This document shows, one piece after another, positions 8,539 through 17,127 of a stretch of 64,000 bases of DNA. Positions within the stretch are counted from its first letter, which is position 1; the number at the start of each line of letters is the position of its first letter. The stretch is from Nocardia terrae. GTDB taxonomy: Bacteria; Actinomycetota; Actinomycetes; Mycobacteriales; Mycobacteriaceae. The notes beneath the pieces were generated by a model. It was not told where the DNA came from, made no database searches, and saw only the letters and a list, made by a program, of their open reading frames with translations. Where the stretch lies: the NCBI RefSeq assembly GCF_009760405.1, contig NZ_WRPP01000002.1, positions 1,089,032 through 1,153,031 on the forward strand. Reading direction: 5' to 3'. Position numbers and translations under genes: made by a program.

Positions 8539-9405
8539 ATGTGCCGTCTGTTCGGATTATCGGCCGCGCCGCATCGGGTGCGAGCCACTTTCTGGCTGTT
8601 GGACGCGCCCGACAGTCTCTCCCAGCAAAGTCACCGCGAACCCGACGGCGTCGGTTTGGGCACCTTCACCGCCGCGGGCGCGCCACTGGTGGAGAAGCAG
8701 CCCATCGCGGCCTACGAGGATCGGCTGTTCGCGCGGGAGGCACGCGAACGCGAATCGCGGACCTTCGTCGCACACGTGCGCTTCGCCTCCACCGGCGGGC
8801 TGACCGCGCGCAACACCCATCCGTTCGAGCAGCGCGGGCGGCTGTTCGCCCACAACGGGGTGCTGCACGGGCTCGACGAGCTCGAGGCCGAACTCGGCGA
8901 GTACCGCCGACTCGTCCACGGCGACACCGACTCCGAACGGTTCTTCGCCCTCATCACCGAACGCGTCGACCGGCACCGTGGCGACATCACCGCAGGCATC
9001 GCCGACGCGGTCGCGTGGATCGCCGACCGGCTACCGATCTACGCGCTCAACCTCGTCCTCACCACCGCCACCGAACTGTGGGCGCTGCGCTATCCCGACA
9101 CCCACGAGCTGTACGTGCTCGAGCGCGCCGCCGGTGGCGCACACGGCGATCGGCATCTCGACCACAGCGGCCGCACCGGCATCCGGACCCGTAGCGCCAC
9201 CCTCGCCGATTACCCCGCCGTCATCGTCGCGAGCGAACGCATGGACGACGATCCGGGCTGGCGGCCAGTGGCTTCGGGTGAATTGCTGCACGTGGACGGG
9301 CGTCTGCGGGTGCGGTCGCAGATCATTCTGGATGGCCCGCCCCGGCGCCTGCTCACGCTCGCCGACCTGGACGCGCACGCCGCCGCCTCGCAAACGGCGC
9401 GCTGA
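8539..9405 (+). CDS. Class II glutamine amidotransferase (YafJ/EgtC-like)
   Basis: 288 residues from ATG 8539 with ribosome site GAGAGGAG. Cys2 after Met removal is the expected N-terminal nucleophile (MCRLFGLSA). The Ntn-hydrolase pattern follows: VAHVRFASTGGLTARNTHPF, then LFAHNGVLHG, then HGDTDSERFF. This matches stand-alone class II amidotransferases of the YafJ/EgtC type, which hydrolyse glutamine or gamma-glutamyl bonds. No ergothioneine genes are adjacent, so EgtC is not claimed. Its stop lies 3 bp from the end of the convergent HugZ-like gene. Confidence 0.88.
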   Translation: MCRLFGLSAAPHRVRATFWLLDAPDSLSQQSHREPDGVGLGTFTAAGAPLVEKQPIAAYEDRLFAREARERESRTFVAHVRFASTGGLTARNTHPFEQRGRLFAHNGVLHGLDELEAELGEYRRLVHGDTDSERFFALITERVDRHRGDITAGIADAVAWIADRLPIYALNLVLTTATELWALRYPDTHELYVLERAAGGAHGDRHLDHSGRTGIRTRSATLADYPAVIVASERMDDDPGWRPVASGELLHVDGRLRVRSQIILDGPPRRLLTLADLDAHAAASQTAR

Positions 9406-9408
9406 CGG

Positions 9409-10206
9409 TCACCCCTCCCGGGAGGCGCGCGTCAATTCGACTGTCGCCGCCCGCAATTCGCCGATGCTGTCCAGCGGCGCCAGATAGCCGATGCGGGTCA
9501 CCGCGATCCCGCGCGGCGTGGTGACCCGCAGATCGAGGCCGTAGCGGTCGGCGCGCTCGCACACCGCCGCGGTCGCGTCCGGGTAGCCGCCGCGGGCGTG
9601 CGCCATGGCAAGCAACGCGTCGGCGTGATCGTCGTTGAGGTGCGCGATGGCGCGGGCCGCGGCAGGAATGATCGGATCGGCTGTGGCGGCGGTGTATTCC
9701 TCGGCGGTCGCCGAATCCATGCGCCCGTAACCGCCCACCCAGCGGGCGCGCTGCACCCGCAGCACCCACACGGTGAAGTCGCTGAAATCGATGTAGTACT
9801 TCGCGGACGGCACCGCGGCCAGATGAGCCTCCCGCGCCGCGACGGCCTCTTCACCCTCGGGCCGCTCCGCGATGCCCGCCAACGTCAATCGGGTACCGGC
9901 CAGCGGATCCGAGGGCAGCTCCGGCGCGACGATGGAGACGCTCGCGCGCGGATCGGCGGCCAGATTCCGGCCGTGCTCGGCCAGCCGCGAGACGCACAGC
10001 ACCGGCTGCCCCGCCAGCAACCCGTACGTGACGAAACTGGCCCAGGGTCCGCCGTCGGGGGAAAGCGTCGCCAGGGTGGCCGTATTCGTCGCGGCCGCAA
10101 CGGTTCTGGCCTCATCGGCCGGGGTCGGCCGGGTGGTGATCGCGATCGGGGTCAGCGGCGGGGGAGTCGAGGGCGCATCGCCCGGGTCGCCGTGGTCGAG
10201 AGCCAT
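9409..10206 (-). CDS. HugZ-like heme-utilisation protein (PNPOx fold plus DUF2470)
   Basis: About 265 residues. The N-terminal half is a split-barrel flavin/heme-binding domain (TNTATLATLSPDGGPWASFV, then RASVSIVAPE). The C-terminal half is DUF2470 (IAHLNDDHADALLAMAHARGG). This two-domain layout is that of HugZ and its relatives, which bind or degrade heme, and of many uncharacterised actinobacterial proteins. Start is ATG 10206; a GTG two codons upstream is the alternative. It is followed downstream by the convergent amidotransferase and preceded 21 bp upstream by the end of dinB on the same strand, so co-transcription with dinB is possible. Confidence 0.87.
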   Translation of the reverse strand: MALDHGDPGDAPSTPPPLTPIAITTRPTPADEARTVAAATNTATLATLSPDGGPWASFVTYGLLAGQPVLCVSRLAEHGRNLAADPRASVSIVAPELPSDPLAGTRLTLAGIAERPEGEEAVAAREAHLAAVPSAKYYIDFSDFTVWVLRVQRARWVGGYGRMDSATAEEYTAATADPIIPAAARAIAHLNDDHADALLAMAHARGGYPDATAAVCERADRYGLDLRVTTPRGIAVTRIGYLAPLDSIGELRAATVELTRASREG

Positions 10207-10227
10207 GGGCACAGGCTACCGCGCGGT

Positions 10228-11457
10228 TCAATCGGGAAGGATCGGCACCGAGAGCCCTTCGCCCCGGCGCAGCAGCGCGGCGCGGGTGACCGTGCCCGCG
10301 CCGAAGCGGTCGCGCAATGCGTCCAGGGTCGAATCCAGGGTGGACTCCGCGCGCGTCTCGAGCGGCAGCGACAGCTGCATGCTGTCGGCATTGTCGAGGT
10401 TGGTCAGCGACAGCCCGATCAGCGTGAGCCCACCGCGCTCGTGGATCAGCGGCTGCGCGGTCTCGAGCAGGGTGCGGGCCGCGCCGAGGATCACCGTGCC
10501 GCGGTCGGTCGCCTCGGGCAGCGTGTGCGAGCGGGTGGCGCGCCCGAAATCGTCGAATCGCATGCGCAACACCACCGTTCGGCAGACCCGCCGAGCCGTC
10601 CGCAGCCGGTGCCCGAGCCGATCGGCCAGCCCGTGCAGATACGCCTCGAGCTCCTCGTCACTGCGCTGCCGCCGCCCCAGCGCCCGCTGCGCCCCGATCG
10701 AACGCCGTCGCCGCCCGGTGTCCACCCGCCGCGGGTCCCGCGCCCAGGAGAGTGCATGCAGATGCCTGCCGACCGCGGGTCCGAGCACCGCCGCCAGCGG
10801 CCCCTCACCCATCTCCGCGAGCTGCCCGACCCGGGTGATTCCCCGTTCGCGCAGCTCCCGCGCGGTCACCGCGCCCACACCCCACAACCGCTCCACCGGC
10901 AGCGGGTGCAGAAACTCCAATTCCTCGTCCGGTGGAACCTCCAGCAGCCCATCGGGTTTGGATACCGCACTGGCCACCTTGGCCAGAAACTTCGTCCGCG
11001 CCACCCCCACCGATATCGGCAACCCCACCTCCGCTCGCACCCGAGCCCGCAACCCCCGCGCGATATCCACCGGCGCCCCCGCGATCCGCCACAACCCGGC
11101 GACATCCAGGAACGCCTCATCGATCGAGATCCCCTCCACCTCCGGCGTCGTATCCCGGAAGATCTCGAAAACCCGCTTACTGGCCTCCGAATACGCCCCC
11201 ATGCGAGGCGGCACCACGATCGCGTTCGGACACAACCGCACCGCTTCCCGCACATTCATCGGCGTCCGCACCCCGAACGCCTTGGCCTCATAACTAGCCG
11301 CCAGCACCACCCCGCCCCCGACGAGCACCGGCCGCCCCCGCAATCGCGGACTGTCCCGCTGCTCCACCGACGCATAGAACGAGTCCAGGTCAGCATGCAG
11401 AATGGCCGCCCGCTCCGAGCGGTCTGGAATGCTCCCCAAAGGTCCGGACACGAACAT
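10228..11457 (-). CDS. dinB: DNA polymerase IV (Y-family translesion polymerase)
   Basis: 409 residues from ATG 11457. Metal-binding residues are visible in HADLDSFYASVEQ (Asp23) and SIDEAFLDV (Asp113-Glu114), followed by thumb helix-hairpin-helix regions (ERLWGVGAVTARELRERGI) and the little finger domain. Near the end QLSLPL matches the hexameric beta-clamp binding motif. A 14-bp LexA-type palindrome covers the start codon, suggesting SOS control. The frame is open further upstream, but those codons overlap another gene and read as non-coding. This is a full-length, apparently active enzyme for bypass of damaged bases. Confidence 0.93.
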   Translation of the reverse strand: MFVSGPLGSIPDRSERAAILHADLDSFYASVEQRDSPRLRGRPVLVGGGVVLAASYEAKAFGVRTPMNVREAVRLCPNAIVVPPRMGAYSEASKRVFEIFRDTTPEVEGISIDEAFLDVAGLWRIAGAPVDIARGLRARVRAEVGLPISVGVARTKFLAKVASAVSKPDGLLEVPPDEELEFLHPLPVERLWGVGAVTARELRERGITRVGQLAEMGEGPLAAVLGPAVGRHLHALSWARDPRRVDTGRRRRSIGAQRALGRRQRSDEELEAYLHGLADRLGHRLRTARRVCRTVVLRMRFDDFGRATRSHTLPEATDRGTVILGAARTLLETAQPLIHERGGLTLIGLSLTNLDNADSMQLSLPLETRAESTLDSTLDALRDRFGAGTVTRAALLRRGEGLSVPILPD

Positions 11458-11464
11458 ATGTTCG
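11451..11464 (-). promoter_or_regulatory. LexA (SOS) box overlapping the dinB start codon
   Basis: CGAACATATGTTCG is a perfect 14-bp palindrome and fits the actinobacterial/Gram-positive LexA half-sites CGAAC-N4-GTTCG. The proposed ATG of dinB lies inside it (11455-11457). That position implies either a leaderless transcript with LexA covering the start point, or a true start slightly downstream. Confidence 0.75.
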
Positions 11465-11557
11465 CATACCCGTTGGTCTGATGCGTCGAGCTCCCTTGAT
11501 CCGACGCGGTGAGCCCCGTCCTGTTCCGACGCCGGGGTCGATCGTGCCGGTGCCGAG

Positions 11558-11785
11558 CTAACCGAGGGGGATGGTCCAGCCCGAGCGGTCGTCGCAGAAG
11601 AAGAGGCAGCCGGGGAGGCCCTGGTCCGGAAGCACATTCGAGGACGGCGGGGCGGTGCACAGCATGACGCAGGTGCCGGCGGGCAGGCCATTGCCCGGTT
11701 GCGGATAGTCCGGATTCACGGCGGAGCCGAGGGCGATTGCCGGGAGGAGCGCCGCCGCCGCGCCGAGGACGGTGAAGACAGCCAT
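11558..11785 (-). CDS. Small secreted Cys-containing protein
   Basis: 75 residues with strong third-position GC bias. The first 22 residues (MAVFTVLGAAAALLPAIALGSA) form a typical signal peptide, short in its basic part, with a likely cut after GSA. The mature part of about 53 residues is Pro/Gly-rich and has four Cys (CVMLC and CLFFC), suggesting two disulfides. I do not recognise the family. The frame of dinB runs antiparallel to nothing here; the gene stands alone upstream of dinB on the same strand, about 100 bp from its start. Confidence 0.6.
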   Translation of the reverse strand: MAVFTVLGAAAALLPAIALGSAVNPDYPQPGNGLPAGTCVMLCTAPPSSNVLPDQGLPGCLFFCDDRSGWTIPLG

Positions 11786-11927
11786 GGCCAGGTCGTGCCC
11801 ATGCGGTTCGGCGATAAACGCGTACCGCGGGCCGGTCGGGGTGTAGGACCAGGACGGCGGCGCCCAGCCGGATTGACGAGACTCGTTGGGGTGAGCCGTG
11901 ATCCGGGGGCGCCGCCGTGCGGTCGGG

Positions 11928-13955
11928 TCAGTGCGGTGGTGCGGTCAGGTCGTAGACGGCCAGTTCACCGAACTTCTGGGTGGACGTGTAATGCGCCGAG
12001 ACCCAGTCGAAGATCTCCTTGTTGCCTGCCGGATGCCACACGCCCGGCTTCGAGTCCGTCGGCGTGGCCGTGTTCCCGGGTTCGGCGGGCTTGGGGTCGG
12101 TTCGCCAGGAGTCGGGCAGCGTGATCTCGGGGACCAGGTAGTAGGTGATCTGGTGGTCGCGGACCATCTGCTGGAACTGCGGCAGTGTCGGAACCGGGTC
12201 GGCGGAGGTGAATCCACCGATCGCCATCACGGAAGTGCGGCTGGCCAATTCGAGACCGGCCGCGGGGGAGGAGCGATCGATGGCGGCCGACCACTTGGTC
12301 TGGGTGGTCTGCAGCAGCGCCACCAGTTTCGGATCGGTCTGACCGCCGAAGAGCCTCTCGAGCTCCTTGCGGAACTGATCGGCGGGCCCGGGCTTCTTCG
12401 TTCGCTCCGGACCCACGACCGGGCTGCCGCCGACGTGCGACTGCGGCAGCGTGGCCACCGCGTACGCGGTCGAACCCGACAGCCCCGCGATGACACCGGC
12501 GATGATCAGCACGGCGGTCACCCGCTCACGCGCTCGCCCGAGGCGGGCGGTCGGCGGCAGGGTCAGCACCACCAGCCCGAGCGCCACGATCACGGCGACC
12601 GCCAGGATCGTCCACCGCAGCCACGGCTGCCAGCCGGAATTGCGTTGCAGCAGCACGAAACCCCAGATGCCCGCCGCGAGGACCAGCGCCGCGCCGCCCA
12701 CCCGGCCGAACGCCTCGCCCCGGCGTCGCCACAACTCGTGCACGCCCAGCGCGAAGCAACCGGCGATCGCCGGTGCGATGGCCAGCGTGTAGTAGGCGTG
12801 CATGCCCGACTTCATCCCCGCGAACAACGCGCCGTCGATCACCAGCCACAGCCCGAACACCAGCGCCGCGCCGCGCAGCAGGTCGGTGCGCGGCCGGCGT
12901 CCCCGCGACACCAGCACCAGCACGAATGCCAGCAGCGCGGCGGGCAGCAGCCACGAGATCTCGAATCCGATCTCACCGGTGAACAACCGGTCCGGGCCGT
13001 TGCCGAAACCGCCGGGCCCGAAACCGCCCTGCTTGAACGCCTCGGGAATCTGATACCCCGCCGGCAGCTCGAACGGATTGGTCTTGCTGCCGCCCATGTG
13101 GTTCTTGCCCAGGTAGCGGGCGAACCCGTTGTAGCCCAGCACCAGATCCATGAACGTGTTGTCCTTGGATCCGGCCAGGTACGGGCGCGAGTCGGCGGGC
13201 CACAGAATCGTCAGCAGCACAAACCAACCCGAGGACACGATCAGCGCGCCCAGCGCGGCCAGCGAATGCAGCAGCCGGTTGCGCAGCGTCGTCGGCGCGA
13301 CGATCACATAGGCCAGCCCCAGCGCGGGCAGCACCATCAGGCCCTCGAGCATCTTGGCCAGGAACGCGAATCCGAGTGCGACACCGGCCAGCACGACCCA
13401 TTTCAGGCTCGCGCGCGGCAATGCCCGCACGATGCAGTAGGCCGCCGCGGTCATGAGCAGCACCATCACCGCGTCCGGATTGTTGAACCGGAACATCAAC
13501 GCCACCACCGGCGTCACCGTGAGCACCAGGCCCGCCAGCAGTCCCGCGCCGCGGCTGAGCGTCACCCGCGCGACCGCGCCGTACATGAGCGCCACCGCGC
13601 CGACGGCCATGATTGCCTGCGGTGCAAGCATGCTCGCACTGCTGAATCCGAAGATCTGGCCCGAGAGCGCCATCACCCATTGCGAGACCGGCGGCTTGTC
13701 GACGGTGATGAAGTTGCCCGGGTCCAGCGACCCGAACAGCAGCGCCTTCCAATCCTGTGACCCGGACCAGACCGCCGCCGCGTAGAAGCTGTTGCCCATC
13801 GCGTTGACGGTGATGTTCCAGAGATAGGCGACGGCGGTGCCGACGAGCAGCAGCGCCAACGCGAGCCGCTCCCAGCGGCGCGCAGGTGAGAGCTCTCCTG
13901 AGGGCTCTATGGGAGGGGTGGTCGGTTCGGACGGGGCCAACTCGGCAGTGGTCAC
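11928..13955 (-). CDS. Membrane glycosyltransferase, ArnT/PMT-like (GT39 superfamily)
   Basis: 675 residues from GTG 13955. After a Pro/Glu-rich cytosolic start comes a first membrane segment, then the catalytic-loop hallmark SLDPGNFITVDKPPVSQW, where Asp in DKPP is typical of this family. About 11-12 hydrophobic segments follow, with FNNPDAVM and the LAKMLEG loop, and a C-terminal periplasmic domain of about 200 residues. The family transfers sugars from polyprenyl-phosphate donors to cell-envelope acceptors. Actinobacterial members are thought to act in cell-wall glycan or lipid modification; donor and acceptor here are unknown. It faces the serine hydrolase gene across 92 bp. Confidence 0.88.
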   Translation of the reverse strand: MTTAELAPSEPTTPPIEPSGELSPARRWERLALALLLVGTAVAYLWNITVNAMGNSFYAAAVWSGSQDWKALLFGSLDPGNFITVDKPPVSQWVMALSGQIFGFSSASMLAPQAIMAVGAVALMYGAVARVTLSRGAGLLAGLVLTVTPVVALMFRFNNPDAVMVLLMTAAAYCIVRALPRASLKWVVLAGVALGFAFLAKMLEGLMVLPALGLAYVIVAPTTLRNRLLHSLAALGALIVSSGWFVLLTILWPADSRPYLAGSKDNTFMDLVLGYNGFARYLGKNHMGGSKTNPFELPAGYQIPEAFKQGGFGPGGFGNGPDRLFTGEIGFEISWLLPAALLAFVLVLVSRGRRPRTDLLRGAALVFGLWLVIDGALFAGMKSGMHAYYTLAIAPAIAGCFALGVHELWRRRGEAFGRVGGAALVLAAGIWGFVLLQRNSGWQPWLRWTILAVAVIVALGLVVLTLPPTARLGRARERVTAVLIIAGVIAGLSGSTAYAVATLPQSHVGGSPVVGPERTKKPGPADQFRKELERLFGGQTDPKLVALLQTTQTKWSAAIDRSSPAAGLELASRTSVMAIGGFTSADPVPTLPQFQQMVRDHQITYYLVPEITLPDSWRTDPKPAEPGNTATPTDSKPGVWHPAGNKEIFDWVSAHYTSTQKFGELAVYDLTAPPH

Positions 13956-14047
13956 GCTCACCGCGGGAGTGTGTCTGCCCAGCCGGTGAGGACCCTGGCT
14001 CCAGGCTGGGAGATTCCTGTGAACCGTGATCTCCCTATGCTGGTCCA

Positions 14048-15271
14048 ATGAGCCCAGGTACGACAGCGCTGGTGCGGATCGGCGCGGACCTCGACGCGGT
14101 GACCACCCGCGGACCCGAATCCGATCCGGCCGACTCGGGTCTGACGCCCGGCGATATCGAGGCGATCTGGCAGTCGGTGCAGGACTGGTACCGGATGGGC
14201 ACCACCCCGGCCATCCAGGTGTGTCTGCGCCGACGCGGCCATATCGTGTTGAACCGGGCCATCGGGTACGGCTGGGGCAATGCGCCCAAGGATGCACCCG
14301 ATGCCGAAAAGCGTCTGGTGACACCCGATTCGCCGTTCTGTGGATTCTCCACCGCCAAAGGTGTTGCCGCGGCGCTGATGTTCATGCTCATCGAGCAGGG
14401 CGCGTTCGCGCTGACCGATCCGGTCAGCGCGCATGTTCCCGAGTTCTCCGGTCATGGAAAGGACCGCATCACCATCGGCGATGTGCTGTCGCATTCCGCC
14501 GGTGTCCCTTTCATCACCGCGCCGCATCGAGGCGCGGAGATGGTCCTGGACGAGGAGCTCGCCGTGCAGGGGCTGGCCGATCTGGTGCCGAGCTGGCCGC
14601 CGGGCCGATTTCGCGTCTATCACGCCATGACCGGCGGCCTGATCCAGCGCCTGCTGGTGCAGCGCGCGACCGGCAAGTCGATGCGCGAGCACCTGCGTGA
14701 ACAGGTCCTCGAGCCGCTGGGGTTCCGCTGGACCAACTTCGGGGTCCGGCCCGAGGACGTCGACCAGGTGGTCCCCAGCGTGAAGGTGGGTCCGGGACCG
14801 TCGAAGGTGTGGCGGCATCTGGCCGGGCGGGCCCTCGGCGGCGGTCTGTCCGGGCCCACCGATGAAGCGGCCGCCCGGGCCTTCCTCACCGCCGAACTGC
14901 CCTCCGGCAATCTCGTCACCACCGCGGTCGAACTGTCCCGCTTCTACGAAATCCTCGTCCGCGGCGGCGAACTCGACGGGGTTCGCATCATGCGCCCCGA
15001 AACGCTGGCCGCGGCAACCCAACCGGCGCCCTGGCTGCCCGGCGTGGCCGGTCGGGTGTCGGTCGCGGGCTATGAGCTGGGTGCGCGCCGCTCGAAGTTC
15101 GGGCGCGATACCGAATCGCATTTCGGCCGTAGCGGTCTGACGACCCAGTACGGTTGGGCCGACCGCGCCCGCGGGCTCTCCGGCGCGATCCTCACCAGCG
15201 GCAAGGCGCAGGCCGATGCCGCGCGGCCGACTCGTTTGGTCGCCCAGATCTCGGAGCTCACACACCCGTGA
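14048..15271 (+). CDS. Serine hydrolase, beta-lactamase class C/EstB family
   Basis: 407 residues. The nucleophile motif SxxK is Ser101-Lys104 in GFSTAKGVAAALMF, after a typical N-terminal domain; a Tyr follows in the YHAMTGGLIQRLL region in the place of YxN. The end carries the expected HFGRSGLTTQYG glycine motif. Members are esterases, D-aminopeptidases or penicillin-binding-like proteins; substrate cannot be told. No signal peptide is present, so it is likely cytoplasmic. The TnpB element begins within 110 bp downstream. Confidence 0.88.
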   Translation: MSPGTTALVRIGADLDAVTTRGPESDPADSGLTPGDIEAIWQSVQDWYRMGTTPAIQVCLRRRGHIVLNRAIGYGWGNAPKDAPDAEKRLVTPDSPFCGFSTAKGVAAALMFMLIEQGAFALTDPVSAHVPEFSGHGKDRITIGDVLSHSAGVPFITAPHRGAEMVLDEELAVQGLADLVPSWPPGRFRVYHAMTGGLIQRLLVQRATGKSMREHLREQVLEPLGFRWTNFGVRPEDVDQVVPSVKVGPGPSKVWRHLAGRALGGGLSGPTDEAAARAFLTAELPSGNLVTTAVELSRFYEILVRGGELDGVRIMRPETLAAATQPAPWLPGVAGRVSVAGYELGARRSKFGRDTESHFGRSGLTTQYGWADRARGLSGAILTSGKAQADAARPTRLVAQISELTHP

Positions 15272-15320
15272 AATAGTGTCGTTTCGAAAACGGCGCGATC
15301 GGGAGAAAACGCTTGACAAC

Positions 15321-15407
15321 GTGTCGAGTAACCCCCTTGTTGATGGGTTGTTCGGCACCGCCCTTCTCGGGCGTCCTCGACTCACACCGGCAATGCTGCG
15401 GTGTGAG
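15321..15407 (+). pseudogene. Possible N-terminal fragment of a gene cut by the TnpB element
   Basis: From GTG 15321 the frame reads VSSNPLVDGLFGTALLGRPR and then LTPAML before running into the 3' end of tnpB. Third-position GC is only moderate. A ribosome-site-like GGGAG lies 15 bases upstream. Together with the fragment at 16926-17015 it may be the split remains of one host gene. The link is speculative because neither part matches a family I know. Confidence 0.25.
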
Positions 15408-15460
15408 TGTCGGTTCCCGCGTCTACCGGGCCGGTTCCACCGACACCACTAGAGTGTCGG
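15381..15460 (-). ncRNA. Candidate omega-RNA (reRNA) scaffold at the tnpB 3' end
   Basis: On the tnpB strand, CTCACACCG (15381-15389) and CGGTGTGAG (15399-15407) form a perfect 9-bp stem with a 9-base loop across the stop codon. Next to it, GTGTCGGT (15407-15414) pairs with ACCGACAC (15439-15446), and the latter can instead pair with GTGTCGG (15454-15460). Overlap of structured RNA with the tnpB 3' end is the known arrangement for TnpB guides. The guide would extend to lower coordinates past 15381. Confidence 0.5.
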
Positions 15461-16818
15461 CCAGCGCCTTCCCGTCGGCGAGCTTTGATGACCCGGCCCC
15501 CTGCTGGGAGGTCCGGGGATCGTGAAACGTCTTGCCGTGCAGCCGCCCACTCCGCGAGGTTGATCGCGGCGTTCAGGTCCCGGTCGGCGCGAAACCCACA
15601 CCCACAGACGAACTGTCGATCCGACAGGGTGAGGGCAGTATTGATGGTGCCACACGCCGAACAGCGTTTACTCGACGGGTACCAGCGATCGGGGGTGACT
15701 ACCTCGCCGCCGCGCCACTGTTGTTTGTAGGCCAGCAGCCGCGCGAACTCGCCCCATCCGACGTCGCTGATCGCGCGCGCCAACCGGCGGTTGCGCAACA
15801 TCCCCGCCACGTGCAGGTTCTCGATGACAAGCCGGTCGTGGGTCTTGACCAGCCTGTTGGTGACCTGGTGCAGGAAATGGCGACGTACATTCGCCACACG
15901 ATGATGATGGCGCGCCAGCCTGGCGACGGCACGCTCGCGATTGCGTGATCCTTTCTCCTTGCGGGTCACCGCCTTCGACAACTTTCGCAACTGCCGCAGA
16001 CCGACAGCGAGAGGCCTCGGTTGACTATCGATGCGGTCGGTTTCGCTGCCGTCAGCGGTGGCCGCGACCACGAACGTCGACAAGCCCCGGTCTACCCCCA
16101 CCCACCCTTCACGGTCCTCGGAGTCCCGACGGCGGTGTTGGTGAGCCGAATGCAAGTCCGCGGCCTCACACGTCACGCTGATCGACCAGCGGCCCAGTTT
16201 CTCGGTCACGGTGACCGACAAGATCTTGGCCCGCCCGCTGGCAAGGAGACGACGCAGCCTGCGGGTGTCCTCACATAAGGCCAACATCCCGATGATGGGC
16301 AGGGTCACCGATCGTGGAATTTCGTTGTCGCCGACCCGGATCGACGGACTCCCACCGGTGCCGTATTTGTTGCGCAGTCGAAACGACGCGGTGGCGCCTT
16401 TCTTACTCTTGAACCGTGGAAACCCGACGCGAGGGCCGCGGCGTTTGCCGTTGCGGGAATTGGAGAACGCGGCCAGCGCGCGCCCACAGTCGGAGGCAGC
16501 CTCTTCGAAAACCTGCTGGCTCACCTGCTTGCGCCAGGCCAGCCCTGTTACCACGATCTCTGCTGGTCCGTTTGAGCCCGCCGCGAAGACGCGTCCGGCA
16601 GCCTCAGTCTTCTTCCACCGGTTGAAGGTGTTGATCAGGTCGAACCTTGTCCACGGCACCGCGTGCTCGGGGTCGCCTTCATGTTGCGTGAGAGCAGTTT
16701 TCACTATGCCAAGGCACTGGTTGAATGCGAACCGCGCGGCTCCGGCATGGCGGGCGAGCGCCGCTGCCTGCTCGACCGTAGGGTCGAGACGATAGCGGAA
16801 GGTGGTGTGCCTGCTCAT
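15382..16818 (-). CDS. tnpB: RNA-guided endonuclease TnpB
   Basis: 478 residues from ATG 16818. The N-terminus (TTFRYRLDPTVEQ, then the AFNQCL helix) is the OrfB wedge/REC region. RuvC residues are all present: Asp243 in VGVDRGL, Glu333 in LVIENL, and the Asp pair at 412-414 in DRDLNAAINLA. The zinc ribbon has CSAC (386-389) and CGC (405-407). A basic Gly/Arg-rich tail of about 55 residues follows. TnpB cuts DNA under guidance of an RNA made from the element's right end and helps the element persist. The nuclease looks intact although no transposase partner is in the window. Confidence 0.93.
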   Translation of the reverse strand: MSRHTTFRYRLDPTVEQAAALARHAGAARFAFNQCLGIVKTALTQHEGDPEHAVPWTRFDLINTFNRWKKTEAAGRVFAAGSNGPAEIVVTGLAWRKQVSQQVFEEAASDCGRALAAFSNSRNGKRRGPRVGFPRFKSKKGATASFRLRNKYGTGGSPSIRVGDNEIPRSVTLPIIGMLALCEDTRRLRRLLASGRAKILSVTVTEKLGRWSISVTCEAADLHSAHQHRRRDSEDREGWVGVDRGLSTFVVAATADGSETDRIDSQPRPLAVGLRQLRKLSKAVTRKEKGSRNRERAVARLARHHHRVANVRRHFLHQVTNRLVKTHDRLVIENLHVAGMLRNRRLARAISDVGWGEFARLLAYKQQWRGGEVVTPDRWYPSSKRCSACGTINTALTLSDRQFVCGCGFRADRDLNAAINLAEWAAARQDVSRSPDLPAGGRVIKARRREGAGRHSSGVGGTGPVDAGTDTHTAALPV

Positions 16819-16925
16819 CTCCGCGAGTGTGGCACACACCACCGACACCAACGGTGTAGCGATCGGCGGCTCCTCAATCTTCGTCCAAAAGGGCGTGCCG
16901 CAGCCGCCGTAGCCAAACCCATCCT

Positions 16926-17015
16926 GTCGGTTTCGGGTACTGCCCCGACCTCACCGCCGCCCTGATGCACGGCGCGGAAACCTACCTGCGGCTGTGGGAA
17001 ACCGTCCGCCCGTAG
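16926..17015 (+). pseudogene. C-terminal gene fragment beside the TnpB element
   Basis: A frame ending at the TAG at 17013-17015 reads GFGYCPDLTAALMHGAETYL and then RLWETVRP. Nearly every codon ends in G or C, as in real genes of this window, yet there is no start or upstream continuation. It looks like the tail of a host gene whose front was displaced when the TnpB element inserted. The rest of the 16819-17201 interval holds no other gene that I can support. Confidence 0.4.
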
Positions 17016-17127
17016 CCCTTCCGGCCCACACGGCTCTCCGATCGGAGGCTGGTATCGGCCCCTGACCATGCCTTTCGTCTCGAGTGACCCACATCACAAG
17101 GTCGGATGTCGATCTTTTTCGCGGCCG

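Larger units (their letters stand above)
15321..16870 (-). mobile_element. Solo TnpB transposon (IS200/IS605-IS607 group, no tnpA)
   Basis: One tnpB gene fills the element; no HUH or serine transposase gene accompanies it, as in IS1341-type solo elements. Candidate structured RNA lies at the tnpB 3' end. The 12-mer CCACCGACACCA occurs in the same orientation at both sides of the gene (15437-15448 and 16839-16850). Exact ends and target-adjacent motif could not be fixed, so the limits given are approximate. Confidence 0.6.

Noticed and set aside
9598..11481. Long plus-strand frame opposite HugZ-like and dinB genes
   Set aside because: Arg/Pro-rich shadow; the minus-strand genes have full motif sets.
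11898..13760. 620-codon open frame opposite the GT39 gene
   Set aside because: Shadow of a GC-biased gene; Gln/Arg/His-rich text without any family motif.
14036..14047. Longer GT39 gene reaching to 14324
   Set aside because: Extra codons overlap the serine hydrolase start and lack GT39-like sequence; GTG 13955 fits better.
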